A DNA stretch of 64,000 nucleotides. It comes from Pseudoclavibacter terrae (GTDB lineage Bacteria > Actinomycetota > Actinomycetes > Actinomycetales > Microbacteriaceae). Positions 22,440 to 30,412 of the stretch are shown here, one piece after another (the first letter of the stretch is position 1; every line of letters begins with the position of its first letter). Where the stretch lies: positions 248,001 through 312,000 of the forward strand of contig NZ_WBJX01000005.1 in assembly GCF_008831075.1 (NCBI RefSeq). The letters are read 5' to 3'. Below the pieces are notes generated by a model. It did not search any database and was not told the origin of the DNA. It saw only the letters and a program-made list of their open reading frames with translations. The translations under genes were made by a program, and so were the position numbers.

Positions 22440-23343
22440 CGCTCACCTGCACCTCGCCCCGGTCGCGCCGCGCGGCCACGAGAGCGCGGACCGCGAGCGC
22501 CACGGCGAAGAGGATGAGCGCCGCGAAGAGCGGAGCGCCCGGCACGAAGAGCAACCCGAGCGAGACGCTCAAGCCCGCGATGAGCAGCGAGGGCACGTCC
22601 TCGCGGGAGCGGATCGCGTCGAGAGCCAGGACCGTGAAGAGCGCGCACAGCGAGAACTCGAGGCCCTTGATCTCGCCCGGGAGGATGCTCGCGAGCGCCA
22701 CGCCGGCCAGGCCCCCGCCGACCCAGTAGGTCTGGAGTGCGAGCTGCAGGGTGAGGAGTCGAGTCGCCGAGCGCTGCGCCGACGGAATGGGCGTCACGAT
22801 CGCGTAGGCCTCGTCGGTCATCGCCCAGATCGAGTAGAGACGGGCGAGGCGTCCGCGCACCAGATGCAGCGGGAACGAGAACGCGTAGAACACGTGCCGG
22901 AAGTTGACGAAGAAGGTCGTGAGCGCCATGGTCGCGATCGGTGTTCCAGCAGCGATGAGGCCCACGAGCAGGAGCTCGATCGACCCCGCGTAGACGAGCA
23001 CCGACAGTGACGGCGCGACCCACCAGGGCAGCCCAGCCTGCATCACCAGCACCCCGAAGGCCACACCGAGCGGCACCACGCCGAGGCCCGCCGCGACCGA
23101 GTCGCGCAGCCCCGCCCTGATGCGCGCACCGCGGGTCGATGGGACCTCCAAGCTTGGGGTCAGGCTCGTGGCCCGGTTCGCGGCCGCGTTGGCGCGCGCA
23201 TCCGTTCCCGCTCCTGATCCCGTTCCCGCTCCCGCGGCCATGCCCGTGCCCGCGCGCGTGCCCACGGCATCCGCATTCCCGGGCCTCGCCCTTGCGGGCC
23301 CAGGAGGGGAAGCGTCGCGTGCTCCGGCGTCTGCGGTGGTCAT
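22432..23343 (-). CDS. azlC: AzlC-family branched-chain amino acid exporter large subunit
   Basis: 303 residues. An unusually long Ala/Gly/Thr-rich N-terminal extension of about 75 residues (ARAGTGMAAGAGTGSGAGTD) precedes the membrane core, which begins IRAGLRDSVAAGLGVVPLGVAFGVL and contains the family segment TTFFVNFRHVFYAFSFPLH and MTDEAYAIVT. A start after the extension would still leave a full AzlC domain, so the true start is uncertain. It is divergent from an Lrp-type regulator, the usual partner of azlCD, which should control it in response to an amino acid. Confidence 0.9.
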   Translation of the reverse strand: MTTADAGARDASPPGPARARPGNADAVGTRAGTGMAAGAGTGSGAGTDARANAAANRATSLTPSLEVPSTRGARIRAGLRDSVAAGLGVVPLGVAFGVLVMQAGLPWWVAPSLSVLVYAGSIELLLVGLIAAGTPIATMALTTFFVNFRHVFYAFSFPLHLVRGRLARLYSIWAMTDEAYAIVTPIPSAQRSATRLLTLQLALQTYWVGGGLAGVALASILPGEIKGLEFSLCALFTVLALDAIRSREDVPSLLIAGLSVSLGLLFVPGAPLFAALILFAVALAVRALVAARRDRGEVQVSDV

Positions 23344-23422
23344 GCGGAGATCTTGGCACGTCGGGCGCGCACGCCGAGAGCGAATTGGAGCCTCGCGGTG
23401 TCAGATTCGGCAATAATCAGGT

Positions 23423-23857
23423 GTGGACACCATCGATCGCGCAATCCTGCGAGAACTGCAAGCGAACGCCCGACTCACGAACGCCGAACTCGCGCAGCGC
23501 GTCGGGCTGACTCCCGCGCCCTGCCTGCGCCGCGTGCGGCGCCTGGAGGAAGACGGCGTGCTGCTCGGCTATCACGCCGAGGTCAACCCGGACAGGGTGG
23601 GACGGGCCTTCAAGGTGCTCATCGACGTCGACCTCACGAGCCAGGCGCACTCGACGGTGGAGGCGTTCGAGTCGCAGGCCGTCGAGCTCACCGAGGTGAC
23701 CGAGGCGCGCCGCATGTTCGGCTCGCCCGACTACGCGATCCGCGTCGAGGTGGCCGATCTCGAGAGCTTCGAGAAGCTGCTGCGCGAGAAGATCTGGCGG
23801 CTCCCCGGCGTCCACCGCGTCACCTCGCACTTCACGATGAAGGTGCTCAAGGGGTGA
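23423..23857 (+). CDS. Lrp/AsnC-family transcriptional regulator
   Basis: 144 residues from GTG. The N-terminal helix-turn-helix (LQANARLTNAELAQRVGLTPAPCLRRVRRLEEDGVL) is followed by a RAM ligand-binding domain (FKVLIDVDLTS ... RMFGSPDYAIRVEVADLESFEKLL ... LPGVHRVTSHFTMKVLKG). An AATAAT box (23412-23417) lies 5 nt before the start, so the message may be leaderless. It is divergent from azlCD and overlaps an MFS gene by 4 bp, implying control of amino acid export by both neighbours. Confidence 0.93.
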   Translation: MDTIDRAILRELQANARLTNAELAQRVGLTPAPCLRRVRRLEEDGVLLGYHAEVNPDRVGRAFKVLIDVDLTSQAHSTVEAFESQAVELTEVTEARRMFGSPDYAIRVEVADLESFEKLLREKIWRLPGVHRVTSHFTMKVLKG

Positions 23858-25074
23858 GCGCCGCGTCCCCGTCGCCCGCGCCACGACGCGAGCGGGCCTG
23901 GATCGCCGCGGCCCCCGCCGTCCTCATGATGGCCTGGGGCGGCAACCAGTTCACGCCGCTCCTGCTCCTCTACCGCAAGGTCGAGGGCTATTCGGCGCTG
24001 CAGGTCGACCTCTTCTTCGGCGCGTACATCCTGGGACTCATCCCCGGTTTCCTCATCGCAGGCTCCCTCTCCGACCGCTTCGGTCGCAAGCCGGTCATGA
24101 TCGCCTCGGTTGCGCTGAGCGTCGTCGCCGCTCTTGTGCTCGCGCTCGGCAGCGCGAGCCCGACCGCGATGATGCTCGGGCGCCTGCTGTCCGGCGTCTC
24201 GGTGGCCTTCGCGATGGTCGTCGGCACGACCTGGATCCGCGAGCTCTCGAGCGGCACCGTGCCACCCGCCGTCGCTGCGAGGCGTGCCTCGCTCACCATC
24301 ACCGGAGGGTTCCTCCTCGGCGCCGTCGTCGCCGGCCTCGTCGCGCAGTGGGCGCCCTGGCCGACCGTGACCCCGTACGTCGTGCAGCTCGCGCTCACGG
24401 CCATCGCCGCCATCGCGCTCGCCCGCGGCACCGAGACCGCCGGCCCGCGATCGCTTCGACCGGGCGAGAAGCGACAGCCCCGGCCGATCGTCGACGTGGC
24501 CATCGCCCCCGAGCACCGCCGCCGCTTCCTCACGGTCATCCTGCCGATGGCGCCGTGGGTCTTCGCGGCTCCCGCGCTCGCGTTCGCCGTCTCGCCGGCC
24601 ATCGTCGTCGAGCGGCTCGGGGGCCTGGAGATCGCCTTCGCCGCCCTCCTCACGCTCGTCACGCTCACGGTCGGGTTCCTCATCCAGCCCAGCGTGCCGC
24701 GCATCGCCGCGCGCGTCGGGGGTGCCTCCGGCTCGGTCGGCCTCGGGCTCCTCGCTGTCGGGGCGCTCATCGTCGCCGCCAACGTCGCCGTCCAGTCCCC
24801 GCTGCTCGCGTGTGCGGCCGGCGTGCTCCTCGGCGGGGCGTACGGCATCTGCATGCTCACCGGCCTCGTGGAGGTGCAGGCCATGGCGGGCGCCCGCAAC
24901 CTGGCGGGCCTCACCGGCCTGTACTACGCGCTCACCTACATCGGCTTCGCCCTCCCAGCCATTCTCTCCGCGCTCGCGCCGACGTTCGGCCTGACCTCCC
25001 TGCTCGTGACCGTCGCCGTCGTGGCGAGCGGATGCGCTGCCCTGGTCGCGTTCAGCGCGCGACGCACCCGGTGA
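23854..25074 (+). CDS. MFS transporter
   Basis: 406 residues from GTG 23854, overlapping the Lrp stop (GTGA). Twelve predicted helices; the family loop is seen as GSLSDRFGRKPVMIAS after helix 2. The first helix region is MMAWGGNQFTPLLLLYR, a pattern shared by MFS genes often annotated as drug or amino-acid exporters. Translational coupling to an Lrp regulator and the divergent azlCD pair suggest amino acid or analogue efflux. Substrate unproven. Confidence 0.88.
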   Translation: MSAASPSPAPRRERAWIAAAPAVLMMAWGGNQFTPLLLLYRKVEGYSALQVDLFFGAYILGLIPGFLIAGSLSDRFGRKPVMIASVALSVVAALVLALGSASPTAMMLGRLLSGVSVAFAMVVGTTWIRELSSGTVPPAVAARRASLTITGGFLLGAVVAGLVAQWAPWPTVTPYVVQLALTAIAAIALARGTETAGPRSLRPGEKRQPRPIVDVAIAPEHRRRFLTVILPMAPWVFAAPALAFAVSPAIVVERLGGLEIAFAALLTLVTLTVGFLIQPSVPRIAARVGGASGSVGLGLLAVGALIVAANVAVQSPLLACAAGVLLGGAYGICMLTGLVEVQAMAGARNLAGLTGLYYALTYIGFALPAILSALAPTFGLTSLLVTVAVVASGCAALVAFSARRTR

Positions 25075-25171
25075 CGCCCGCCACCGGGCCCCGCCGCTGC
25101 TCCATCCGCTGACGATCGCGACGCTGCGCGGATGCGCGGCGCACTGAGCGCGCACGCACCTGCTGATCAGG

Positions 25172-25185
25172 GAACGTCAACGTTC
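25172..25185. promoter_or_regulatory. Inverted repeat GAACGT-CA-ACGTTC upstream of the SDR/Rho_N pair
   Basis: Perfect 6-bp arms with a 2-bp centre, about 95 bp before the SDR start. A TAGCGT box follows at 25192-25197. The block GGAAC...CGTC also resembles an alternative (ECF-like) sigma promoter, but its 19-bp spacing is longer than usual. Weak but suggestive of regulated expression. Confidence 0.4.
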
Positions 25186-25279
25186 GATCCCTAGCGTCGT
25201 CGGTACATCGCGCCGCGAACCGCCGCGTCGATGCCAGACCCAGGATCACCACGAACCACCGATCAGACGGAGGCGAACG

Positions 25280-26161
25280 ATGACCGCTCTCACCGACCCC
25301 AGAAACCGTTTCAGCGACTCCGGCTTCCCCGGCCAGGAGCAGCAGCAGCCAGGCCTCACCACCGAGACCACGCCAGCCCCCGATCACGGGGAGAGCAGCT
25401 ACACGGGCCACGGGCGCCTCAAGGGCCGCCGCGCCCTCATCACCGGTGGCGACTCCGGCATCGGCCGCGCCGTCGCCCTCGCCTACGCACGAGAGGGCGC
25501 GAAGGTCGCCATCTCGTACCTGCCCGAGGAGGAGGCGGACGCGCAGGAGACCGCGCGCCTCATCAACGAGGCCGGCGAGACCGGGCTCCTCCTACCCGGG
25601 GACCTCCGGAACGAGCAGTACTGCTCCGAGATCGTGCACGCGACCGTCGCCGCCTTCGGAGGCATCGACCTGCTTGTCCTCAACGCCGCCTACCAGCGCG
25701 ACCGGACGAGCATCGGCGAGACGCCGACGGAGGAGATCCGTCGCGTCATCGAGACGAACCTCGAGGCGCCCATCTACACGCTTCGAGCCGCGGAAGAGCA
25801 CCTGCCGCCCGGCGCATCCGTCATCTTCTCGTCGTCGGTGCAGGGCTACGAGCCCAGCGATGGCCTGTTCGACTACGCCATGACGAAGGCGGCCCTCGTG
25901 TCGCTCACCGAGTCGATGGCGAAGGAGTTCGGTCCGAAGGGCGTCCGCGTCAACGCCGTCGCCCCTGGCCCCATCTGGACGCCCCTCATCCCGGCGACTG
26001 GCTGGGACGAGGAGAAGCTCGCGAGCTTCGGCCAGGACACGCCACTGGGGCGGGCCGGTCAGCCAGCCGAGCTGGCTGGCGCCTACGTCTACCTGGCGTC
26101 CGACGACGCCACCTACACGACCGGAGCGATCATCGCCGTCACGGGCGGCAAGAACCTCTGA
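25280..26161 (+). CDS. SDR oxidoreductase of the YghA / general-stress type
   Basis: 293 residues. A 45-residue N-terminal tail (FSDSGFPGQEQQQPGLTTET ... YTGHGRLKGRRALITGG) marks the long subgroup that includes YghA and Bacillus general stress protein 39. Catalytic residues are intact: GDSGIG cofactor loop, LNAAYQ (NNAG position), FSSSVQG, and YAMTK. Ribosome site GGAGG is 7 nt upstream. The next gene encodes a small Rho_N-domain protein of a kind often seen with stress genes; an oxidative or desiccation-stress role is inferred from family context only. Confidence 0.9.
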   Translation: MTALTDPRNRFSDSGFPGQEQQQPGLTTETTPAPDHGESSYTGHGRLKGRRALITGGDSGIGRAVALAYAREGAKVAISYLPEEEADAQETARLINEAGETGLLLPGDLRNEQYCSEIVHATVAAFGGIDLLVLNAAYQRDRTSIGETPTEEIRRVIETNLEAPIYTLRAAEEHLPPGASVIFSSSVQGYEPSDGLFDYAMTKAALVSLTESMAKEFGPKGVRVNAVAPGPIWTPLIPATGWDEEKLASFGQDTPLGRAGQPAELAGAYVYLASDDATYTTGAIIAVTGGKNL

Positions 26162-26231
26162 CGTCGACGGACGCCGCACAGGCAATCCCACCCGGATAAT
26201 CCCACCCGGATCGAAGCGAGAGGAGCGGACC

Positions 26232-26510
26232 ATGCCCAAGAACTCGGACGCCGACGACCAGCCGAGCCTGAAGGACCAGGAGCTCTACGAGAAGCTGCGC
26301 GACGAGGGCAATTCGAAGGAGAAAGCCGCCCGCATCTCGAATGCCGCCGCCAAGAAGGGGCGGGGTGAGGTCGGGAAGAAGGGCGGCGAATCCGGATCGT
26401 ACGAGGACTGGACCGTCGCGGACCTCAGGAAGCGCGCGAAGGAGCTGGACCTCACGGGCTACTCGGACAAGCGCAAGGACGAGCTCATCGGAATGCTCCG
26501 CGACCACTGA
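26232..26510 (+). CDS. Small basic protein with C-terminal Rho_N/SAP-like domain
   Basis: 92 residues. The N-terminal half (LYEKLRDEGNSKEKAARISNAAAKKGRGEVGKKGG) is a lysine-rich motif found in small stress-related actinobacterial proteins (DUF7218-like). The C-terminal 35 residues (DWTVADLRKRAKELDLTGYSDKRKDELIGML) form a Rho-termination-factor N-terminal/SAP helix pair that binds nucleic acid. GAGAGGAG precedes the ATG. It lies 70 bp after the stress-type SDR on the same strand and may be co-transcribed. Confidence 0.82.
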   Translation: MPKNSDADDQPSLKDQELYEKLRDEGNSKEKAARISNAAAKKGRGEVGKKGGESGSYEDWTVADLRKRAKELDLTGYSDKRKDELIGMLRDH

Positions 26511-26574
26511 GCAGACTCGCCCGCCCCGCTGAGGATGAGCTCGCGAGAGCCCGTCCCGAGCGGGGCGGCCGCCG

Positions 26575-27237
26575 TCAGTCGAGTTCGAGCGTCTCGAACG
26601 GCTGGAGGTCGACGAGCAGGGCGCCAGCGCGCTCCGCCGACTCGCGGAGCCGGGTCGTCGCCAGCGTCTTCCCGACCTTGGCGAGCAGCATCTCGTGCAC
26701 GGGCAGCACTCGCTTGGGGCGCACCCGCTCGATGTAGTCCATCGACTCGGCGATGCGCATCCAGGGTGCGTTCGCGCACACGGCCAGCACGTCGATGTCG
26801 ACGCCCTCCGGCGCGCTGTAGGCGTCGCCCCCGTAGTAGAGCGCCCCGTGCTCGACGAGCACGCCGACGTTCTCGATGCGGGGGATCGAGCTGTGGATGA
26901 CGGCGTGCTCGCCGCCGAAGAACGCGAGATCGAAACCGCCGACCAGCACCGACTCGCCGGCCGAGACGTCGATGACCTCACCGATGTCCGGAAGATCCGC
27001 GGCGATGATCTTCTCGGCCGCGGAGGGCGTCGTGAAGATCGGGGTCTTCGGGTTCCTGGCGAGGATGCGGGTCAGCTGCTCCGGGGTCCAGTGGTCGTCA
27101 TGCTCGTGCGTGATGACGATGGCGACCGTGCCCGCCGCCTCGGTGATCGGGGTCGTGAACTTGCCCGGATCTATGAAGAGCCGCGACCCGCTCTTCTCGA
27201 TCGAAAGCGCGGCGTGCTCGAGCTTGGTGAGGCGCAT
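26575..27237 (-). CDS. Metallo-beta-lactamase-fold hydrolase (UlaG/YtkL-like)
   Basis: 220 residues from ATG 27237, set by AAGGGGA upstream. Metal motif THEHDDHW (HxHxDH), later HAV, GGDAY and a C-terminal His in VLPVHEM complete the binuclear site. The N-terminus LTKLEHAALSIEKSGSRLFIDPG is characteristic of the UlaG-like beta-lactamase-fold group, which acts on esters or lactones. It stands alone and is divergent from tRNA-Glu. Substrate unknown. Confidence 0.88.
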   Translation of the reverse strand: MRLTKLEHAALSIEKSGSRLFIDPGKFTTPITEAAGTVAIVITHEHDDHWTPEQLTRILARNPKTPIFTTPSAAEKIIAADLPDIGEVIDVSAGESVLVGGFDLAFFGGEHAVIHSSIPRIENVGVLVEHGALYYGGDAYSAPEGVDIDVLAVCANAPWMRIAESMDYIERVRPKRVLPVHEMLLAKVGKTLATTRLRESAERAGALLVDLQPFETLELD

Positions 27238-27363
27238 GTTTCCCCTTAATGAGATGCGGCCTCCGTGGGACGCGCGACGATGCGACAACGCTAGCAACCC
27301 GCGTCTGGTCGGCCGCACAGGACCCGCGGAACGACGCGCGACGCGCCGTACCCGAAACCCGAC

Positions 27364-27393
27364 TTGCATTGTCTTCGCGCCGTGTGCCAGAAT
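27364..27393 (+). promoter_or_regulatory. Predicted promoter of tRNA-Glu
   Basis: TTGCAT (27364-27369), 18-bp spacer, CAGAAT (27388-27393), ending 17 nt before the mature tRNA 5' end. Confidence 0.6.
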
Positions 27394-27410
27394 ATCCGAG
27401 TTGCCAAAAC

Positions 27411-27486
27411 GGTCCCATCGTTTAGCGGCCTAGGACACCGCCCTCTCACGGCGGCAGCGCGGGTTCGAATCCCGCTGGGATCACCA
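27411..27486 (+). tRNA. tRNA-Glu (anticodon CTC), CCA encoded
   Basis: The 76-nt cloverleaf is complete: acceptor GGTCCCA pairs with TGGGATC (one G-T pair), the anticodon arm CCGCC-CTCTCAC-GGCGG carries CTC, and the T arm GCGGG-TTCGAAT-CCCGC is perfect. Discriminator A is followed by encoded CCA. It is a single-gene unit ended by a strong hairpin directly downstream. Confidence 0.95.
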
Positions 27487-27489
27487 ACG

Positions 27490-27523
27490 AAAGCCCGGTT
27501 CGAGACATCTCGAACCGGGCTTT
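27490..27523 (+). terminator. Strong terminator after tRNA-Glu
   Basis: A 16-bp perfect inverted repeat (AAAGCCCGGTTCGAGA and its complement) with CA at the centre, ending in TTT, begins 4 nt after the tRNA CCA end. Confidence 0.85.
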
Positions 27524-27560
27524 CTGCATGCGCGGCGAAGGTTCCAGCACCCGGGCCCGG

Positions 27561-27589
27561 TTGACGGACACCCGGCTCGGGGATACGTT
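27561..27589 (+). promoter_or_regulatory. Promoter of the ABC-F gene
   Basis: TTGACG (27561-27566), 17-bp spacer, TACGTT (27584-27589): near-consensus. The predicted start near 27596 gives a leader of about 137 nt, long for this genome, which otherwise favours leaderless or short leaders. Confidence 0.7.
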
Positions 27590-27624
27590 GGGATGGTTCC
27601 TGTTCCCGACAGATTGGCAGGCCG

Positions 27625-27666
27625 GTGAGGATTCTCGACGCCCCCGCAACGCACACTGTGCGCTGA
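27625..27666 (+). CDS. Possible 13-residue leader peptide of the ABC-F gene
   Basis: GTG-initiated ORF encoding MRILDAPATHTVR, stop TGA at 27664-27666. Its last codons lie in the left hairpin (CGCACA-C-TGTGCG, 27650-27662) of the leader. A purine-rich GGCAGG precedes the start. Short ORFs of this kind mediate antibiotic-induced ribosome stalling before many ABC-F and erm genes; here that is inferred. An alternative ATG ORF at 27593 (MVPVPDRLAGR) overlaps the transcription start region. Confidence 0.45.
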   Translation: MRILDAPATHTVR

Positions 27667-27716
27667 CGACCGTCGAACCCACCTTCTGAGGCTTCCGGTG
27701 TCAGTGCGCGCACTGA
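27650..27716 (+). promoter_or_regulatory. Leader hairpins upstream of ABC-F (putative attenuator)
   Basis: Hairpin 1 is CGCACA-C-TGTGCG (27650-27662). Hairpin 2 is the perfect 16-bp palindrome TCAGTGCGCGCACTGA (27701-27716), which ends 8 nt before the GGGAG ribosome site. GTGCGC and CTGAC elements are shared between the two regions, so mutually exclusive pairings are possible. Alternatively the palindrome is a protein-binding operator. Confidence 0.45.
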
Positions 27717-27732
27717 ACCACCAGGGAGCATC

Positions 27733-29388
27733 GTGTCTACGTCGACACCTCACACCATCACCCCGCTCGCCTTCGAGCGCCTCAGCCTGAGCTGGCCGGA
27801 CGGGACGCGGGCACTCGACTCGCTCACTGGTGCCTTCCCACCGGGGAGGACCGGCCTCGTCGGCCGCAACGGCAGCGGCAAGTCGACCCTCCTGCGTCTC
27901 CTGGCGGGCCAGCTCGCTCCGACGGGTGGCACGATCCGGGCGGACGCGGATGTCGCCTACCTGCCGCAGCAGCTGACGCTCGACACGGCCCTCCCGGTCA
28001 CTGCCCTCCTGGGAGTCGACGAGAAGATCGCGGCCCTGCGCGCCATCGAGGGCGGTTCCATCGACACGGCCGCGTATGACGTGCTCGGGGACGACTGGGA
28101 CATCGAGGTGCGCGCCGAGGCCGAGCTGCGAGGACTCGGCCTCGACGAAGCGATGCTGACGCGCACCGTCGGTGGCCTGTCCGGCGGTGAGGCCATGCTC
28201 GTGGCCGTGGCCGGCCTTCGCCTGGGCGGTGCGCCCATCGTGCTGCTCGATGAGCCCAGCAACAACCTCGATCGGGAGGCACGCGACAGGCTCACCGCGC
28301 TTGTCGAAACGTGGCGTGGCACGCTCGTCATCGCCAGCCACGACGAGGAGCTGCTCGAGCACGTGGACCAGATCGCCGAGCTCCGGCGAGGGGACATCAG
28401 CCTCACCGGCGGCGGATACAGCACCTACCTCGAGCAGCTCGAACGCGAGCGGACGGCGGCCGCTCAGGCCCTCCGATCGGCCGAGGGCACGCTCCGATCC
28501 GAGCAGCGGGACCGTCGGGAGGCCGAGGCGAAGATCGCCGGCAGCCTCCGAGCCGGGAGGAAGGCGCAAGCCAACAAGCGGGCACCGAAGATCCTCATGA
28601 ACGGGCAGAAGGCGCGCGCCCAGGTGTCCGCGGGAAAGCTCCGAGGTGAGCACGAGGCGCGCCTCGCGGATGCTCGTGCCGCCGTGGACCGGGCGGAGGA
28701 GCGCGTGAGGGACGACGCGAGCATCCGCGTCCAGCTGCCGGACCCCGACGTCGCGTCCTCGCGTCGGCTCGCGACCCTCGAGGTGCCGGACGCGGCAGAC
28801 GAGCTGCGGCCGATCGTGATCATGGGGCCGGAGCGCATCGCCCTCACCGGTCCGAACGGGTCGGGCAAGACGACGCTCCTCGACGCGATCGCCACCTCGG
28901 CGGATGCGGGCGGCGCCGAGGGGACTGCCCGCATCAGCACGCGCGGGGGAGCGTGGGTCACAGCATCCACCACCCGTGTCGGCTACCTGCGCCAGCGCCT
29001 CGACGGTCTGGACGACGAGGCGAGCGTGCTCGACAACGTGCAGCGGGCGGCGCCGGAGACCTCCGTGCAGGAGCTCAGAGCGCAGCTCGCCCGGTTCCTG
29101 CTGCGGGGAGCTGTCGTCGAACGGCCCGTGGCCTCGCTCTCCGGCGGCGAGCGCTTCCGTGTCTCGCTCGTTCGGCTCCTGCTCGCGACCCCCTCCGCCC
29201 AGCTCCTGCTGCTGGACGAGCCGACCAACAACCTCGACCGGGAATCGACCGCGCAACTCGTCACCGCACTCGGCGACTATCGGGGAGCGCTCATCGTCGT
29301 GAGCCACGACGAGCGGTTCCTCGGGAGGCTCGAGGTGACCAGACGGCTCAGCCTCGACTCGGCAGGCAGCGTCGTCGGAGAGGCGTGA
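27733..29388 (+). CDS. ABC-F family ATPase (ribosome-associated, possible antibiotic protection)
   Basis: 551 residues with two ABC domains and no membrane segment. NBD1: Walker A GRNGSGKST, signature GLSGGEAM, Walker B VLLDEPSNNLD. NBD2: GPNGSGKTT, SLSGGERF, LLLDEPTNNLD, with the EQ-type catalytic Glu in each. The linker between them (about residues 235-320) is charged and helical (RSEQRDRREAEAKIAGSLRAGRKAQANKRAPK), as in ABC-F proteins that act at the ribosomal E site. GTG start with GGGAG upstream. The regulated-looking leader favours an antibiotic-resistance-type member over a housekeeping EttA; no specificity can be read. Confidence 0.9.
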   Translation: MSTSTPHTITPLAFERLSLSWPDGTRALDSLTGAFPPGRTGLVGRNGSGKSTLLRLLAGQLAPTGGTIRADADVAYLPQQLTLDTALPVTALLGVDEKIAALRAIEGGSIDTAAYDVLGDDWDIEVRAEAELRGLGLDEAMLTRTVGGLSGGEAMLVAVAGLRLGGAPIVLLDEPSNNLDREARDRLTALVETWRGTLVIASHDEELLEHVDQIAELRRGDISLTGGGYSTYLEQLERERTAAAQALRSAEGTLRSEQRDRREAEAKIAGSLRAGRKAQANKRAPKILMNGQKARAQVSAGKLRGEHEARLADARAAVDRAEERVRDDASIRVQLPDPDVASSRRLATLEVPDAADELRPIVIMGPERIALTGPNGSGKTTLLDAIATSADAGGAEGTARISTRGGAWVTASTTRVGYLRQRLDGLDDEASVLDNVQRAAPETSVQELRAQLARFLLRGAVVERPVASLSGGERFRVSLVRLLLATPSAQLLLLDEPTNNLDRESTAQLVTALGDYRGALIVVSHDERFLGRLEVTRRLSLDSAGSVVGEA

Positions 29389-29519
29389 GGCCGGGATGGC
29401 GTCGCGGCGGGTCTCGCAGCAGGGCCGCCGCAATGCCACAATGGATGCACGCGCGATCTACGCGTACAAGGTGTGCCTTCGGGGCAGGCCACCCGGGCAG
29501 AGTTCCAGAGGTGCTATTT

Positions 29520-30410
29520 GTGAATACTGAACTGGCTTCGTCGTACGCGCGCGCGGAGGAAGCCGTCGCGCTGCGCGTGAGTGCCGCCAGCGACGTCGGA
29601 AGTGTGCGCCAGGTCAACGAGGACTCCGTGCTCGCGCGCATGCCCGTCTTCTTCGTCGCCGACGGCATGGGCGGTCACGCGTACGGCGACCGCGCGAGCC
29701 AGACCGTGGTCGCGACCTTCGACGAGGAGTTCCAGGTCGAGGAGCCCGCGACGCCGGACCGCGTGCTGCGCACCATCGACCGCGCGAACCGTGCGGTCCA
29801 GGACCTCGTGACCGAGGCAGACGGCCCAGGTGCGGTCGCGGGCACGACGCTCTCCGGCATCGCCCTCGTCGACCTTGCCGACCTCGGCGCAGAGCTGCTG
29901 CACTGGATGATCTTCAACGTCGGCGACTCGCGCGTGTACGGCTGGAACGGCCGCGCGCTCGTGCAGGTCACCGTCGACCACTCGGCCGTGCAGGAGATGG
30001 TCGCCATGGGGCTCATCTCAGCCGCAGACGCGCTCATCCACCCCGACCGCAACGTCATCACCCGCGCCGTCGGCTCCGAGAGCGACGTGGAGGCCGACAT
30101 CTGGCTCATGCCGGTGCACGGACATCAGGTGTTCCTCGTCTGCTCGGATGGGCTCACGAAGGAGCTCAGCGACGAGCAGATCTCGCAGGTCATGCTCGAG
30201 TACCACTCCGACCCGGAGCCCGAGCTGACGCTCGCCGAGACGCTCGTGCAGACGGCGGTCGAGGTCGGCGGACGCGACAACGTCAGCGTCGTCGTCATCG
30301 ACTCCGAATACGCGAACGCCGACCAGGCGTCCGCTGCGCCCACCGTGACGACGGGGCCGATCGCGGCCCCGCCGGCCGACGACAGCTTCGAAGACACGAC
30401 GCCGAGGTAA
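29520..30410 (+). CDS. PP2C-family Ser/Thr protein phosphatase
   Basis: 296 residues from GTG 29520 (AGAGG upstream; GTG 29511 is an alternative). PP2C motifs: NEDSVLA, VADGMGGHAYGDRAS with metal Asp residues, FNVGDSRVYGWN, CSDGLTKELSD and GGRDNVSVVVID. No membrane segment; the C-terminal 30 residues are Ala/Pro/Thr rich. It opens a tightly spaced series (gaps 2 bp) with an FHA protein and a Ser/Thr kinase, so it should reverse that kinase's phosphorylation. Confidence 0.94.
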   Translation: MNTELASSYARAEEAVALRVSAASDVGSVRQVNEDSVLARMPVFFVADGMGGHAYGDRASQTVVATFDEEFQVEEPATPDRVLRTIDRANRAVQDLVTEADGPGAVAGTTLSGIALVDLADLGAELLHWMIFNVGDSRVYGWNGRALVQVTVDHSAVQEMVAMGLISAADALIHPDRNVITRAVGSESDVEADIWLMPVHGHQVFLVCSDGLTKELSDEQISQVMLEYHSDPEPELTLAETLVQTAVEVGGRDNVSVVVIDSEYANADQASAAPTVTTGPIAAPPADDSFEDTTPR

Positions 30411-30412
30411 CG

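Noticed and set aside
25170-25200. Firm alternative-sigma promoter for the stress-type SDR gene
   Set aside because: GGAAC and CGTC are present but the 19-bp spacer is outside the usual ECF range, so it is kept only as a tentative regulatory site.
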